Source of the DNA: Trinickia diaoshuihuensis
GTDB lineage: Bacteria; Pseudomonadota; Gammaproteobacteria; Burkholderiales; Burkholderiaceae
DNA: 64,000 nucleotides
Assembly: GCF_003390925.1 (NCBI RefSeq)
Contig: NZ_QUBS01000081.1
Location: 372,001-436,000 of the forward strand
Reading direction: 5' to 3'
Below the pieces are notes generated by a model that saw only the letters and a program-made list of their open reading frames with translations, did not search any database and had not been told where the DNA came from. The position numbers and the translations under genes are program-made. Shown in pieces: positions 51,764 to 59,586 of the stretch. Position 1 is the stretch's first letter, and each line of letters starts with the position of its first letter.

Positions 51764-53566
51764 TCAGTGCACGGCCGGTTGCGTGTGGTCGTCGGCAAGC
51801 TTGGCCGGCGCATCGGGCAGCGGCGTGGCCACCGGATCGGCCGTGGCGACGGGCTGCGCGCTGGCGTCGGGCGTCGTCTTCGCGTCGGGCGATGGGGTGG
51901 TGTCCGGCTGCGCCGCCGCGGCGGGCACGGCGGGGGCCGACGGCGCGGGCAAGGCGCTGACCGGGGCTGCCGGAGCGCTCGGTGCCGGCGCGCTCGGCTT
52001 GGCCGGCGCGTGGCCTTCCATGTTGCCCGTGGCATAGATGCCGGCCTCGCTGACCTGCCCGAAATGGTCGGTCGGCAGCGGATAGTTCGCGGGCAGCGGT
52101 TTCGCCAGATGCGGCGTGACGACGAAGACGAGTTCGGTCTTATCGTTCTGGTAGTTCGTGCTGCGCGCGAGCGCACCGAGAATCGGCAACTCGCCCACGC
52201 CCGGAATCGCCTTGATGGTGCCGGTGATGTTGTCCTTGAGCAGGCCGCCGATCGCGAAGCTCTGACCGTCCATGAGCTGCACGGTCGTGGATGCGCGGCG
52301 CGTCGTAATGAGCGGCAGGATCGACGTGTTGTTGCTGTTCGATGCCGTCACGGTGACGCCCGTCGGCGAGAGCTCGGACACCTCCGGTGCCACTTTCAGG
52401 TTGATCCGGCCGTTTTCGAGGACCGTCGGCGTGAACACGAGACCGATGCCGAAACGCTCTTCTTGCAGGATGATCGTCTGTGAGCCATTCGCGTTATTGC
52501 TTTGCGGAACGGGGATGAAGACTTTGCCGCCCGCGAGGAAGCTCGCTTCCTGACCGCTGATGGCCATGAGCGTCGGTTGCGCGAGCATCTTGACGAGTTG
52601 GTCGTCGTGCTCCGCGTCGAGCAGCAAGCGCAGCGGCTTGTTGTTCGACTTCGCGATCGACAGCGCGCTCATGCCTCCCGAGAGAAAATCGGCAAGCAGG
52701 CCGACGTTCCAACTGCCGAATGCGCCCTGAAGATTCGGCATCGCACCGAGTTCGTTGATCAGCGTCTTCGACACCTCGGCGACCTTCACCTCCAGCATGA
52801 CCTGTTGCGGCGCGGCGATATGCATCATATCGATGATGTGCAGGGGCGTCGGGCCTGCCGACGTCGGGGCCGGCGCCGGCGCTGGCGCGGCGGCGGCCAA
52901 CGCGGTGCCGTTGTGCGCTTGGCTCGCGAGCGGCGTCACCGGACGCTGGGCGAACGCATTGGCCAGTTCGAGGATGCGCTGCGCTTTGACGGCGTCGGAG
53001 ACGGTGCCCGTCAGCACGATCGTATCGGCGGCCACTTGAATCTTGACGCCGGTTTCCCCCGGCATGAGCTGGGCGATGGCCTGCTGCAGCCCGCTGGTGT
53101 CGGCCCCCACGACGACGTCGATGATGCTGCACGAACCGCTGCGTCCTTGCACGATCATGTTGGTCGAACCGATGTCGGACCCGAGCAGGTACAACGTGCG
53201 CGGCGAGACGAGCATCGCTTGGACGACCGAGGGGTTGCCGACGGTGCGCGCATGCACGGGCTCCGGCAGTGCGACCATCGTCGATTTGCCGAGCGGAACG
53301 ACGACGGAGGTATGCATCGCCACCTCGCCCACGCAATTCGGGCCGTGTTCGGCGAACGGCATGGCGTGCGTCGCGGCTTGAGGCGCCGCGGCGGCGGCCG
53401 CGGCTGCCGCCGCGGGCTGCGCTTGCACGTGCGTCATCATGCTGAAGAACAGCGCGCCGGCGATGCCGCACACACGCGTCTTCGAAAAGCGTACGCCGGA
53501 AAGCGGATGGGCTGACGCGCGGTTGCGGCGCGATGCCCGGCTGAGGCGTTCGGATTGAGTCTTCAT
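51764..53566 (-). CDS. rcpA: Tad pilus outer-membrane secretin (RcpA/CpaC)
   Basis: A 600-residue secretin. After a signal region and a poly-alanine stretch (about 50-65), the pilus N-terminal domain (VGNPSVVQAMLVSPRTLYLLG) and a BON-like domain (VAADTIVLTGTVSDAVKAQR) lead to the secretin core: PQQVMLEVKVAEVSKTLINELG, GIGLVFTPTVLENGRINLKVAPEVSEL (in part), and QSFAIGGLLKDNITG. The last ~80 residues are a Pro/Ala/Asp-rich tail, longer than usual. It forms the exit pore for the Flp pilus. ATG 53566 is preceded by ACCGGGGGAACGAC. Confidence 0.93.
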   Translation of the reverse strand: MKTQSERLSRASRRNRASAHPLSGVRFSKTRVCGIAGALFFSMMTHVQAQPAAAAAAAAAAPQAATHAMPFAEHGPNCVGEVAMHTSVVVPLGKSTMVALPEPVHARTVGNPSVVQAMLVSPRTLYLLGSDIGSTNMIVQGRSGSCSIIDVVVGADTSGLQQAIAQLMPGETGVKIQVAADTIVLTGTVSDAVKAQRILELANAFAQRPVTPLASQAHNGTALAAAAPAPAPAPTSAGPTPLHIIDMMHIAAPQQVMLEVKVAEVSKTLINELGAMPNLQGAFGSWNVGLLADFLSGGMSALSIAKSNNKPLRLLLDAEHDDQLVKMLAQPTLMAISGQEASFLAGGKVFIPVPQSNNANGSQTIILQEERFGIGLVFTPTVLENGRINLKVAPEVSELSPTGVTVTASNSNNTSILPLITTRRASTTVQLMDGQSFAIGGLLKDNITGTIKAIPGVGELPILGALARSTNYQNDKTELVFVVTPHLAKPLPANYPLPTDHFGQVSEAGIYATGNMEGHAPAKPSAPAPSAPAAPVSALPAPSAPAVPAAAAQPDTTPSPDAKTTPDASAQPVATADPVATPLPDAPAKLADDHTQPAVH

Positions 53567-53735
53567 GTCGTTCCCCCGGTGATGCAATAAGTGATGCCAA
53601 TTTCGCTTGTAGGCCGCAGCTTGTAGACCGCGTTAAGTTCGGCGGCGCGCGTTATCGAGTCGTTACGGTCCTTCGTTCGCCGCATGCCGGCGCTGGTCGG
53701 TGAGCCGGCAGCGCGAACGAACCTTCAATCGGCGG

Positions 53736-54566
53736 TTAAAAACATTCCTGCGTATTGCTCGAGCCGTCGATCACGTGCACGCAGTCTCGCGGCGCGGCTT
53801 CGCGATGCACAGCGACCTTCACGGGTGCCGGACGCGCCGGCGCCGGTGCCGGCGGTTGCGGCAGCTTGAGCAGCGAGGCTCGCGTGGCGCCGTCCGTATT
53901 CGGATCTTTGGGATCTACTTGGTTGCGCAGCACGAGCGAGAGCGTGCCGATGCTGCGGGCAAGGTCGATCTTTTCGGCCTGCTCGGGCGTCACTTGCAGC
54001 GTGACGGCATCGACGACTTTCGGTTTCGTTTCGTCGCGGCCGGCTTCTTGTGCGACGGCGAGAACGAGAATGTGTTCGAGGACGATCTTCGAAATCTTTT
54101 GGTCGGTCTGCGTCTGCACGCTCGCGTCTTTCTGCGTGTTGACGATGATGTCGACGTAGTTGCCCGGCAGCGCGAACCCCGCCACGCCGATGACGTCATT
54201 CACGCGCACGGTGATCGCCCGTTTGCCGGGATCGATGACGGCCGACAAGCCTCCCGTCGAGCCTTGCGGGGAGAGTTTCGCCTCCAAGATCGGCTCGCCG
54301 CGCATGGCGGTTTCCTTCAGGACGCGGCCGTCCACCTTGCCGACGTCGTGGAAGGCGCCGGGCGGCACGCTGCCCGAGGGCCAGTCGATCGTTTTGATGA
54401 ACTCGGGCGAGATGCGCTGCCCGAGGTCGATATCGGCGGTTGCTACGACCACTTTGGTCGTGGCGTTCGAGTTTTGCGCCATCATCCAACGCGATGCGAA
54501 GACGACGGCGGTCAATCCGGCCGCGGCGGCAATTAGAAGCATCATCAATGCGCGAAGGTTTTTCAT
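53736..54566 (-). CDS. cpaB: Tad pilus assembly protein CpaB (RcpC)
   Basis: A 276-residue periplasmic protein anchored by one N-terminal helix (ALMMLLIAAAAGLTAVVFAS). The SAF domain follows (VVVATADIDLGQRISPEFIK), then the RcpC/CpaB domain with RAITVRVNDVIGVAGFALPGNYVDII (in part). Two late cysteines (RDCVHV, TQECF at the end) may form a disulfide. It helps secretin stability. ATG 54566 has AGGTGA before it; a GTG three codons upstream (54575) is possible. Confidence 0.9.
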   Translation of the reverse strand: MKNLRALMMLLIAAAAGLTAVVFASRWMMAQNSNATTKVVVATADIDLGQRISPEFIKTIDWPSGSVPPGAFHDVGKVDGRVLKETAMRGEPILEAKLSPQGSTGGLSAVIDPGKRAITVRVNDVIGVAGFALPGNYVDIIVNTQKDASVQTQTDQKISKIVLEHILVLAVAQEAGRDETKPKVVDAVTLQVTPEQAEKIDLARSIGTLSLVLRNQVDPKDPNTDGATRASLLKLPQPPAPAPARPAPVKVAVHREAAPRDCVHVIDGSSNTQECF

Positions 54567-54698
54567 GTCGTTCACCTATCGGTTGCTTCTCAGCGCGACC
54601 GGCATTCCAAGGTGCCGGAGCAGCGCGTCGAGGCGGCGTATATCAAGCGTTTCCCGTGCGGCATCGCCGCGTCGTATTGGCATCAAAGCTCGGGGGAG

Positions 54699-54812
54699 TC
54701 ATGCAACGAGGCCGTGGCCCGCGTCGCTCGCGCGTACGTTTCGTACGCGCCGCGCGGTGCGGCTTCGTTTGGCGCGACCGCGCGAGGCGGTTCGTTCGAC
54801 GTTCTTGCTCAT
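54699..54812 (-). CDS. Possible 37-residue basic peptide in the tad locus
   Basis: A short frame beginning MSKNVERTASRGRAKR, with about a third of residues Arg or Lys, between tadV and cpaB. The reason to consider it real is the sequence before its ATG, CGGGGGAAGTGCA, the same leader type as the flp, tadV, secretin, tadE and tadG genes. A perfect hairpin lies inside it (54730-54750). No family is recognised, and the rest of the gap 54567-55053 holds no other gene I can support. Confidence 0.35.
   Translation of the reverse strand: MSKNVERTASRGRAKRSRTARRVRNVRASDAGHGLVA
54730..54750. repeat. Perfect hairpin GCGCGTACG-TTT-CGTACGCGC between tadV and cpaB
   Basis: Nine perfect base pairs closed by a three-base loop. 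Because the pilin genes need far more protein than the export machine, a stem here could mark the end of an abundant flp-tadV transcript or stabilise it after processing. No T-tract follows on the minus strand. Confidence 0.5.
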
Positions 54813-55053
54813 TGCACTTCCCCCGATTAAGCCCGCCGCTCGGCGAGCGATATAACGGGGCAACCGTTCTCGCGTGTCTTCGCACGCATGAGCTGCTGCC
54901 CTTGCACGTCCGCGTCATCCTCCCCGCGCGCGGCTTCTCTTTCTCCATGTCGTCTCGGCTTCTGAACCGGCGCATCGCGCGCGGTTCGGCCTCGATCGAC
55001 CCTCCCGGCCCTCGGCTAGTCGAATGGCTAGCTCATCTCCTCTTCGGCTTACG

Positions 55054-55587
55054 CTACGCGTTGACCGCGATGGCGATCACCGAGCCGATCGCGATCGCAA
55101 TGCCGTAGGGCAGCGAACCGACCGCGGACTCGACGGCAGGCCTCGCGCGCTCGCGCTGCGGCGTGTCGTCGGCCGACATCGTGATTAGGATCGACATCGC
55201 GCTTGCCACGCCCCTGCGTAATCTGCGCTTTTGCAACAACGCGACGAACGCGATCACGCCGCCCGCCACCGTCGCCGCCATGACCGCCTCGAGCGCGCCG
55301 CGCGGCCCGAGCAGGGCGCCGACGGCGGCCATCAGCTTGACGTCGCCCGCGCCGAGCATCCGAATCAAATACCCGGGCACGAACAGCAAGCCCCCCGTCA
55401 ATGCGCCGGTCAACCACCACATCGGGCCGATCGGCAAGCCGTTCGCGACGATCTCGATGGGCAGCGCGGCGATCAACGCCGTCGCCACGAGCCAGTTCGG
55501 GATGCGGCGCGCATGAAGGTCGTACGACATAGCCACGACGACGAGCGCCACGACGCACGGGCCGGTTGGAAAGAGGATGGTGTTCAT
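55054..55587 (-). CDS. tadV: Prepilin peptidase TadV (CpaA)
   Basis: A 177-residue aspartic peptidase in the inner membrane with about six helices. The two catalytic aspartates are Asp23 (SYDLHARRIPN) and Asp82 in the motif GAGDVKL (79-85). It cuts the leader of Flp and of the TadE-type pseudopilins. The start ATG 55587 has ACGGGGAATGCA before it, matching the special leader of the pilin genes. It follows the flp genes by 112 bases. Confidence 0.92.
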   Translation of the reverse strand: MNTILFPTGPCVVALVVVAMSYDLHARRIPNWLVATALIAALPIEIVANGLPIGPMWWLTGALTGGLLFVPGYLIRMLGAGDVKLMAAVGALLGPRGALEAVMAATVAGGVIAFVALLQKRRLRRGVASAMSILITMSADDTPQRERARPAVESAVGSLPYGIAIAIGSVIAIAVNA

Positions 55588-55699
55588 TGCATTCCCCGTT
55601 CTTCGCTATGACGTGTATTTGTTTGAAAAGGCGCTTCGCAACTTGTCTTCCGCGATGCTGCCGCAGCCGGTTCATGCCGCGAAGCGCGTGAGGCCATCG

Positions 55700-55876
55700 T
55701 CACGGTGCGGCGATATTGCTGAGCGCGGTGCTGACGTATCCGTACACCGTGTTCAGATTCGTACCGATCAGCGTGACGGCGGTCACGATCGCCACTGCGA
55801 TCAGTCCGGCCAGCAATCCGTATTCGATGGCCGCCGCGCCTTCTTCAAGACGCAGGAATCGCTCAAGGTTGCTCAT
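55700..55876 (-). CDS. flp: Flp-type major pilin, copy 1
   Basis: A 58-residue type IVb pilin: MSNLERFLRLEEG leader, then the mature start AAAIEYGLLAGLIAVAIV with the invariant Glu-Tyr at positions 5 and 6, a hydrophobic helix and a short polar tail ending STALSNIAAP. TadV should cut after Gly13. It is 45 of 58 residues identical to the pilin gene just upstream (55948). ACCGGGGAAAACC precedes the ATG. Confidence 0.93.
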   Translation of the reverse strand: MSNLERFLRLEEGAAAIEYGLLAGLIAVAIVTAVTLIGTNLNTVYGYVSTALSNIAAP

Positions 55877-55947
55877 GGTTTTCCCCGGTAAATGAGATCA
55901 GGCGAAGTCTCGAGTGCGGTGAGGCGCTCGAGACCGTCGATCCGAGC

Positions 55948-56124
55948 TCAGGGGGCTTTGACGCCGGACAAGGCGGTCTGGACGTAACCGAACACCGTAT
56001 TCAGGTTGGTGCCGATCAGCGTGACCGTGGTGATGATGGCGACCGAGATCAGACCGGCCAGCAGACCGTATTCGATTGCGGCCGCACCGTCTTCTTCGCG
56101 CAGGAAACGTTGAAACTTGCTCAT
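55948..56124 (-). CDS. flp: Flp-type major pilin, copy 2 (promoter-proximal)
   Basis: A 58-residue Flp pilin: MSKFQRFLREEDG leader, then AAAIEYGLLAGLISVAII and the tail QTALSGVKAP. Leader cleavage is expected after Gly13. It is first in the pilus operon, about 255 bases after the predicted sigma-54 start site, so it should be the most strongly made product. CGGGGGCAATT precedes ATG 56124. Confidence 0.94.
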   Translation of the reverse strand: MSKFQRFLREEDGAAAIEYGLLAGLISVAIITTVTLIGTNLNTVFGYVQTALSGVKAP

Positions 56125-56390
56125 AATTGCCCCCGATGGAGAGGTTGAAATCAACCAAAAGCCGCGGCCTTTCGATGAATAACCGCGGCATACTTAGCCG
56201 GCCTCGCAGCCGGCCACCTGGGCGGGGCATCTCGCTCGCATGTCCGCATCGCTCGCATAGCGGCGCGACGGCCCCGTCGCTTCTCCGGCCTCGGGGCTCG
56301 CGTGCCATGTCGCTCGCCCTTGACCAAAGTTCGTTGCCGCAATCGGGATGACGTCTGCAATTGCGGCGAATTCGATTGCGGGGCATTAAG

Positions 56391-56405
56391 GCAATGGCTG
56401 TGCCA
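56391..56405 (-). promoter_or_regulatory. Sigma-54 promoter of the flp/tad operon
   Basis: Minus-strand TGGCACAGCCATTGC against the consensus TGGCACG-N4-TTGC: the GG and GC doublets are ten bases apart as required and only one of the fixed bases differs. Transcription would start near 56379 and run into the flp genes. The divergent neighbour encodes a sigma-54 activator, which supports the call. Confidence 0.82.
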
Positions 56406-56480
56406 TCGGGCCGCAAACCATTGCGCGGCAAGGAAACGCGCAACGCGTTGCGAGGTTTTTGGCGGGTTTGGACAGGGGGA

Positions 56481-56497
56481 TGTTTCGTTGCTGAAAC
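56481..56497. promoter_or_regulatory. Upstream activator site 1, TGTTTCGTTGCTGAAAC
   Basis: Inverted repeat with a six-base spacer (GTTTC/GAAAC; extended by one base on each side to ATGTTTC/GAAACAT), about 75-90 bases upstream of the sigma-54 promoter. It matches site 2 at 13 of 17 positions, with symmetric changes in the two arms. Confidence 0.6.
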
Positions 56498-56674
56498 ATT
56501 AGGGCTGACGATAAACGGCTCGGACGGCAAGAGATCGAACGCACGTTCGGGACTGGAAACCCGATTGCCGCATTGCAGCGAGCGTATTGTCCAGCCTCGC
56601 GGAGCCGGCCGCCGGGGTTATGCAAGTGGAAGAATTGGGCGAGCGGATCGGGCCAAAAATAGGTGCGTCGCGGT

Positions 56675-56691
56675 TGTCTCATTGGTGAGAC
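56675..56691. promoter_or_regulatory. Upstream activator site 2, TGTCTCATTGGTGAGAC
   Basis: Inverted repeat GTCTC/GAGAC with the same six-base spacing as site 1, about 270-285 bases upstream of the sigma-54 promoter. The differences from site 1 are compensated between arms (TTTC/GAAA against TCTC/GAGA), which argues for a conserved dimer site rather than chance. Confidence 0.55.
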
Positions 56692-57141
56692 TGCCTCTGC
56701 CGGGCGCCCAACCGGCGAGCCTGGAGGGGCCATCATCGCGGAAATGAGGGTCTCCTAACACTCGGCGGTAAGAAATACTGCGACTCCGTATTCGGCCCGA
56801 TGGCGTTTTTTCCTATAGTAATTCGTAAGCTTCGGCGCTATGTTGCATTGCATAACGAAATAAAAGCGCGGGCCGGTATCGGACGCGACGCCGTCAGAGA
56901 GATTCCGAGATGGGGGTGTGTTTTCGGTACGACGTTTCGACCGAGGCAACCGAGCGTCGTATTAGATTCATGCCAATGCGTGATGGCTGGCAACGCCGCA
57001 ATAGACGGCGTGCCTACGCGGTTTCGATCGGTAAGCATATGCGGCGCGACGCCGCATAAAAACTGATCGAGATCAAAAATGGCTTCGATTCGCGGGGATA
57101 GGCTGACTGAGGAAACTCGCGTATCGATACGGGGGCAATAC

Positions 57142-58584
57142 ATGAGTACTGGTTTTCATCCGCTGCGCGCGGAACGCACTGTTCTTCTCGTCTCACTCAA
57201 GCCGGACACGGAGAGTGTCGATTGGCTCGTGTCGGCGGGCTGGCATGTGGTCCACGCAAAAACGCCGCAGCAGGTGCAGCGGACGCTCGAACGTGGAGCG
57301 ATCCACGTCGGCCTCGTGCAATTGCCCGCGGATTGCAATTCGCAGCAGCTTGCGGAACTCGAGTCCTGCATCTCGCATAACGACGTGGCGTGGATTGCGG
57401 AAGTGCGTCCCGGGCAGGCCGAAGATCCGCCTGTGCGCCGCTTCATCCTTGACTTCTGCTTCGATTTCGTGACGCTGCCTTGCAACGACGAACGGTTGAC
57501 GATCCTGATGGGACACGCTGACGGCCTGTGGTCGTTGCGCGATACGGCCAGCCGCGCGAAACCGGCGGTGGTCAATAGCGCGATGATCGGCCAATGCGAG
57601 GCGATGCAGCAACTGAATCGCGGCGTCGACAAGTGCGCGCGCAATGAGGCGCCCGTTTTCGTCGCGGGCGAATCGGGCACGGGAAAGGAATTGACGGCGC
57701 GGGCCATTCACGATCGCTCCACGCGCGGCAAGGCGCCGTTCGTCGCGATCAATTGCGCGGCGATTCCCCCGTCTCTATTGCAATCGGAATTGTTCGGCCA
57801 TGAGCGCGGCGCGTTCACGGGAGCGTTGCAACGCAAGATCGGCCGCATCGAGGCGGCCGACGGCGGCACGCTTTTTCTCGACGAGATCGGCGACATGCCC
57901 CACGAATGCCAGGCCGTGCTCTTGCGATTCTTGCAGGAAGGCACGATCGAGCGGCTCGGCGGCTCGGGGCCAATCAAGGTCGACGTCCGCATCGTTTCGG
58001 CGACGCATGTCGATTTGATGGCGGCGATTCAAGCGGGCCGCTTCCGGATGGACCTTTATCATCGCCTGTGCGTCTTGCGTCTGGACGAGCCGCCGTTGCG
58101 CCAGCGCGGCGGCGATATCAAACTGCTCGCCCAGCATGCGCTCGAACTGTATCGCCGCGATGGCGCCCGTAAGATTCGCGGATTTTCGAGCGATGCGATC
58201 TCGGCGATGTTCAACTATAGCTGGCCCGGCAACGTACGCGAGCTGATCAACTGCGTGCGACGCGCGGTCGTGATGGCCGAGGGGCGTTTCATTACCGCCT
58301 CGGACTTGGGCTTGCCCGGTATGGAGGCCAAAGCCGGGCGGACCCTCGCCGAGATTCGCTGCGATGCGGAGCGAGCCGCCGTGAGAGACGCGCTTGCGCG
58401 TCATGCTTACAGTTTGTCGAGCGCCGCGATCGAACTCGGTATCTCTCGCGCCACGTTGTATCGGCTGTTGAACTCGAGCGGGCTGCGCGACGAATCGCCC
58501 TCGCAGCGCCATCCGCGTGCGGGTTCCGAGTGCGAGCGCGCGGGCGATGCAAGCCGCCACGGCGTCGAGCAAATGGCGCCTTAG
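57142..58584 (+). CDS. Sigma-54-dependent transcriptional activator, likely controller of the Tad pilus
   Basis: A 480-residue enhancer-binding protein. Residues about 10-135 are a receiver-like domain without a phosphorylatable Asp motif, resembling VpsR-type N-termini. The AAA+ domain carries Walker A GESGTGKE (176-183), the sigma-54 contact motif GAFTGA (223-228) and Walker B GGTLFLDE (241-248). A Fis-type helix-turn-helix lies near 425-455 (SSAAIELGISRATLYRLL). It can therefore contact sigma-54 polymerase. It is divergent from flp with a sigma-54 promoter and paired sites between. ATG 57142 follows ACGGGGGCAATAC; an in-frame ATG-like start 21 codons upstream lacks support. Confidence 0.9.
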   Translation: MSTGFHPLRAERTVLLVSLKPDTESVDWLVSAGWHVVHAKTPQQVQRTLERGAIHVGLVQLPADCNSQQLAELESCISHNDVAWIAEVRPGQAEDPPVRRFILDFCFDFVTLPCNDERLTILMGHADGLWSLRDTASRAKPAVVNSAMIGQCEAMQQLNRGVDKCARNEAPVFVAGESGTGKELTARAIHDRSTRGKAPFVAINCAAIPPSLLQSELFGHERGAFTGALQRKIGRIEAADGGTLFLDEIGDMPHECQAVLLRFLQEGTIERLGGSGPIKVDVRIVSATHVDLMAAIQAGRFRMDLYHRLCVLRLDEPPLRQRGGDIKLLAQHALELYRRDGARKIRGFSSDAISAMFNYSWPGNVRELINCVRRAVVMAEGRFITASDLGLPGMEAKAGRTLAEIRCDAERAAVRDALARHAYSLSSAAIELGISRATLYRLLNSSGLRDESPSQRHPRAGSECERAGDASRHGVEQMAP

Positions 58585-58729
58585 CGATCGGCCCGGCAAG
58601 CGCGGCTCCGATCCGCGCTTGGAAATCCGGGCCGCAGCGCATATTCTGACCTTCGATGTCCGCGCGCGGTGGTGCCGCTAATGCACTTGGCGCGCGCTGT
58701 CTTTTCCACGGACAAGGAGGTTCGAATTC

Positions 58730-59158
58730 ATGACGCGTGCCGTCGATTCCTTCATCATTCTCATCGCGCGTTTGGCGCTGTCTGTATTGTTTCTATGGTC
58801 GGGGGTGATGAAGGTGCTCGGCTACGGCGCGTTCGTCGGCTACCTGCAGGCCAAGGGCGTGCCGTTCGTGCAGATCGCGGCGCCCATTGCGACGGCCGTC
58901 GAAGTGATCGGTGGCCTCATGCTCGTAGCCGGTTTTCTGATTCGTCCGCTCGGCTTCGTCATGGCCGTTTATACGGTCGCTACCGCGGTACTGGGCCACG
59001 ATTTCTGGAACGTCGCGAACGCGGCGCTCGAACACGACATGGTGATTCACTTTTGGAAAAATGTCGGCATCGCCGGTGGCTTCTTGCTGCTCATGGTGAC
59101 CGGGGCGGGCGGCGCGAGCATCGATGCGGCGCGCGCGCCCCGAAGGCCTTCGCTATAG
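58730..59158 (+). CDS. DoxX family membrane protein
   Basis: A 142-residue membrane protein with four helices. The family pattern is ALSVLFLWSGVMKVLGYG at the start and a central VEVIGGLMLVAGFLIRPLG with the charged residue in the helix. DoxX proteins are small redox-linked membrane proteins of uncertain role, related to quinol oxidase subunits and oxidative stress. AAGGAGG precedes ATG 58730 at 10 bases. Confidence 0.9.
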   Translation: MTRAVDSFIILIARLALSVLFLWSGVMKVLGYGAFVGYLQAKGVPFVQIAAPIATAVEVIGGLMLVAGFLIRPLGFVMAVYTVATAVLGHDFWNVANAALEHDMVIHFWKNVGIAGGFLLLMVTGAGGASIDAARAPRRPSL

Positions 59159-59249
59159 CCGGGCCGCTTCGCGGCCTCGCCTCGACATCTCGCGCACGAT
59201 CTTTGCTTGCTCGATCTCGAGAACGTGCGTGTGAACGGAGGGCCCGCGG

Positions 59250-59522
59250 ATGATTCAAAGCTTCGAGCAGCAAATCGACGGACGCACCATGCACTTTTGC
59301 GCGAGCTTGGGCGAGGGAGAGTCCAAGCATCGAGTGATCATCAGCCGTGACGATTCCGCCGAGACATTGGTGATTTTCGACGCGTCGGGCTTGATCGGTT
59401 CGCTCAAAGCGGACCTGGCCGCGCCCGAACAATTGATTTCAGATGCGATACGCAAGGCCCTCGACGAGGGGCTCATCGAGCGCGCCATCGATACCGGCGC
59501 CGTTCAAAACGCAACGCTTTAG
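59250..59522 (+). CDS. Small hypothetical protein
   Basis: A 90-residue soluble acidic protein: FEQQIDGRTMHFCASLGEG, IISRDDSAETLVIFDASG and AISDAIRKALDEGL-like helices at the end (actual LISDAIRKALDEGLIERAID). No family recognised. It follows the DoxX gene by 91 bases on the same strand; the frame and composition look truly coding. Confidence 0.65.
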   Translation: MIQSFEQQIDGRTMHFCASLGEGESKHRVIISRDDSAETLVIFDASGLIGSLKADLAAPEQLISDAIRKALDEGLIERAIDTGAVQNATL

Positions 59523-59586
59523 CGGTGACGAGGCGAGCCGAACGGAACCGGCCGACGCTCGCACGGGCGGGGTGATCGCCTCGGGG

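Larger units (their letters stand above)
56155..57141. other. Long divergent control region between flp and its sigma-54 activator
   Basis: Nearly 1 kb without a supportable gene. It holds the sigma-54 promoter for flp (56391-56405), two related inverted repeats (56481-56497, 56675-56691), the flp leader of about 255 bases (56125-56379), and an AT-richer part at 56750-56880 that probably contains the activator's own promoter. Frames of up to 116 codons here (for example 56386-56736, minus) overlap the promoter elements and have no family features. Confidence 0.7.

Noticed and set aside
54643-54975. 110-codon Arg-rich minus-strand frame between tadV and cpaB
   Set aside because: Composition is that of random high-GC sequence, and it overlaps the better supported short frame at 54699-54812 in another phase.
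56386-56736. 116-codon minus-strand frame upstream of flp
   Set aside because: It covers the sigma-54 promoter and activator sites, lacks a ribosome site and has low-complexity composition.
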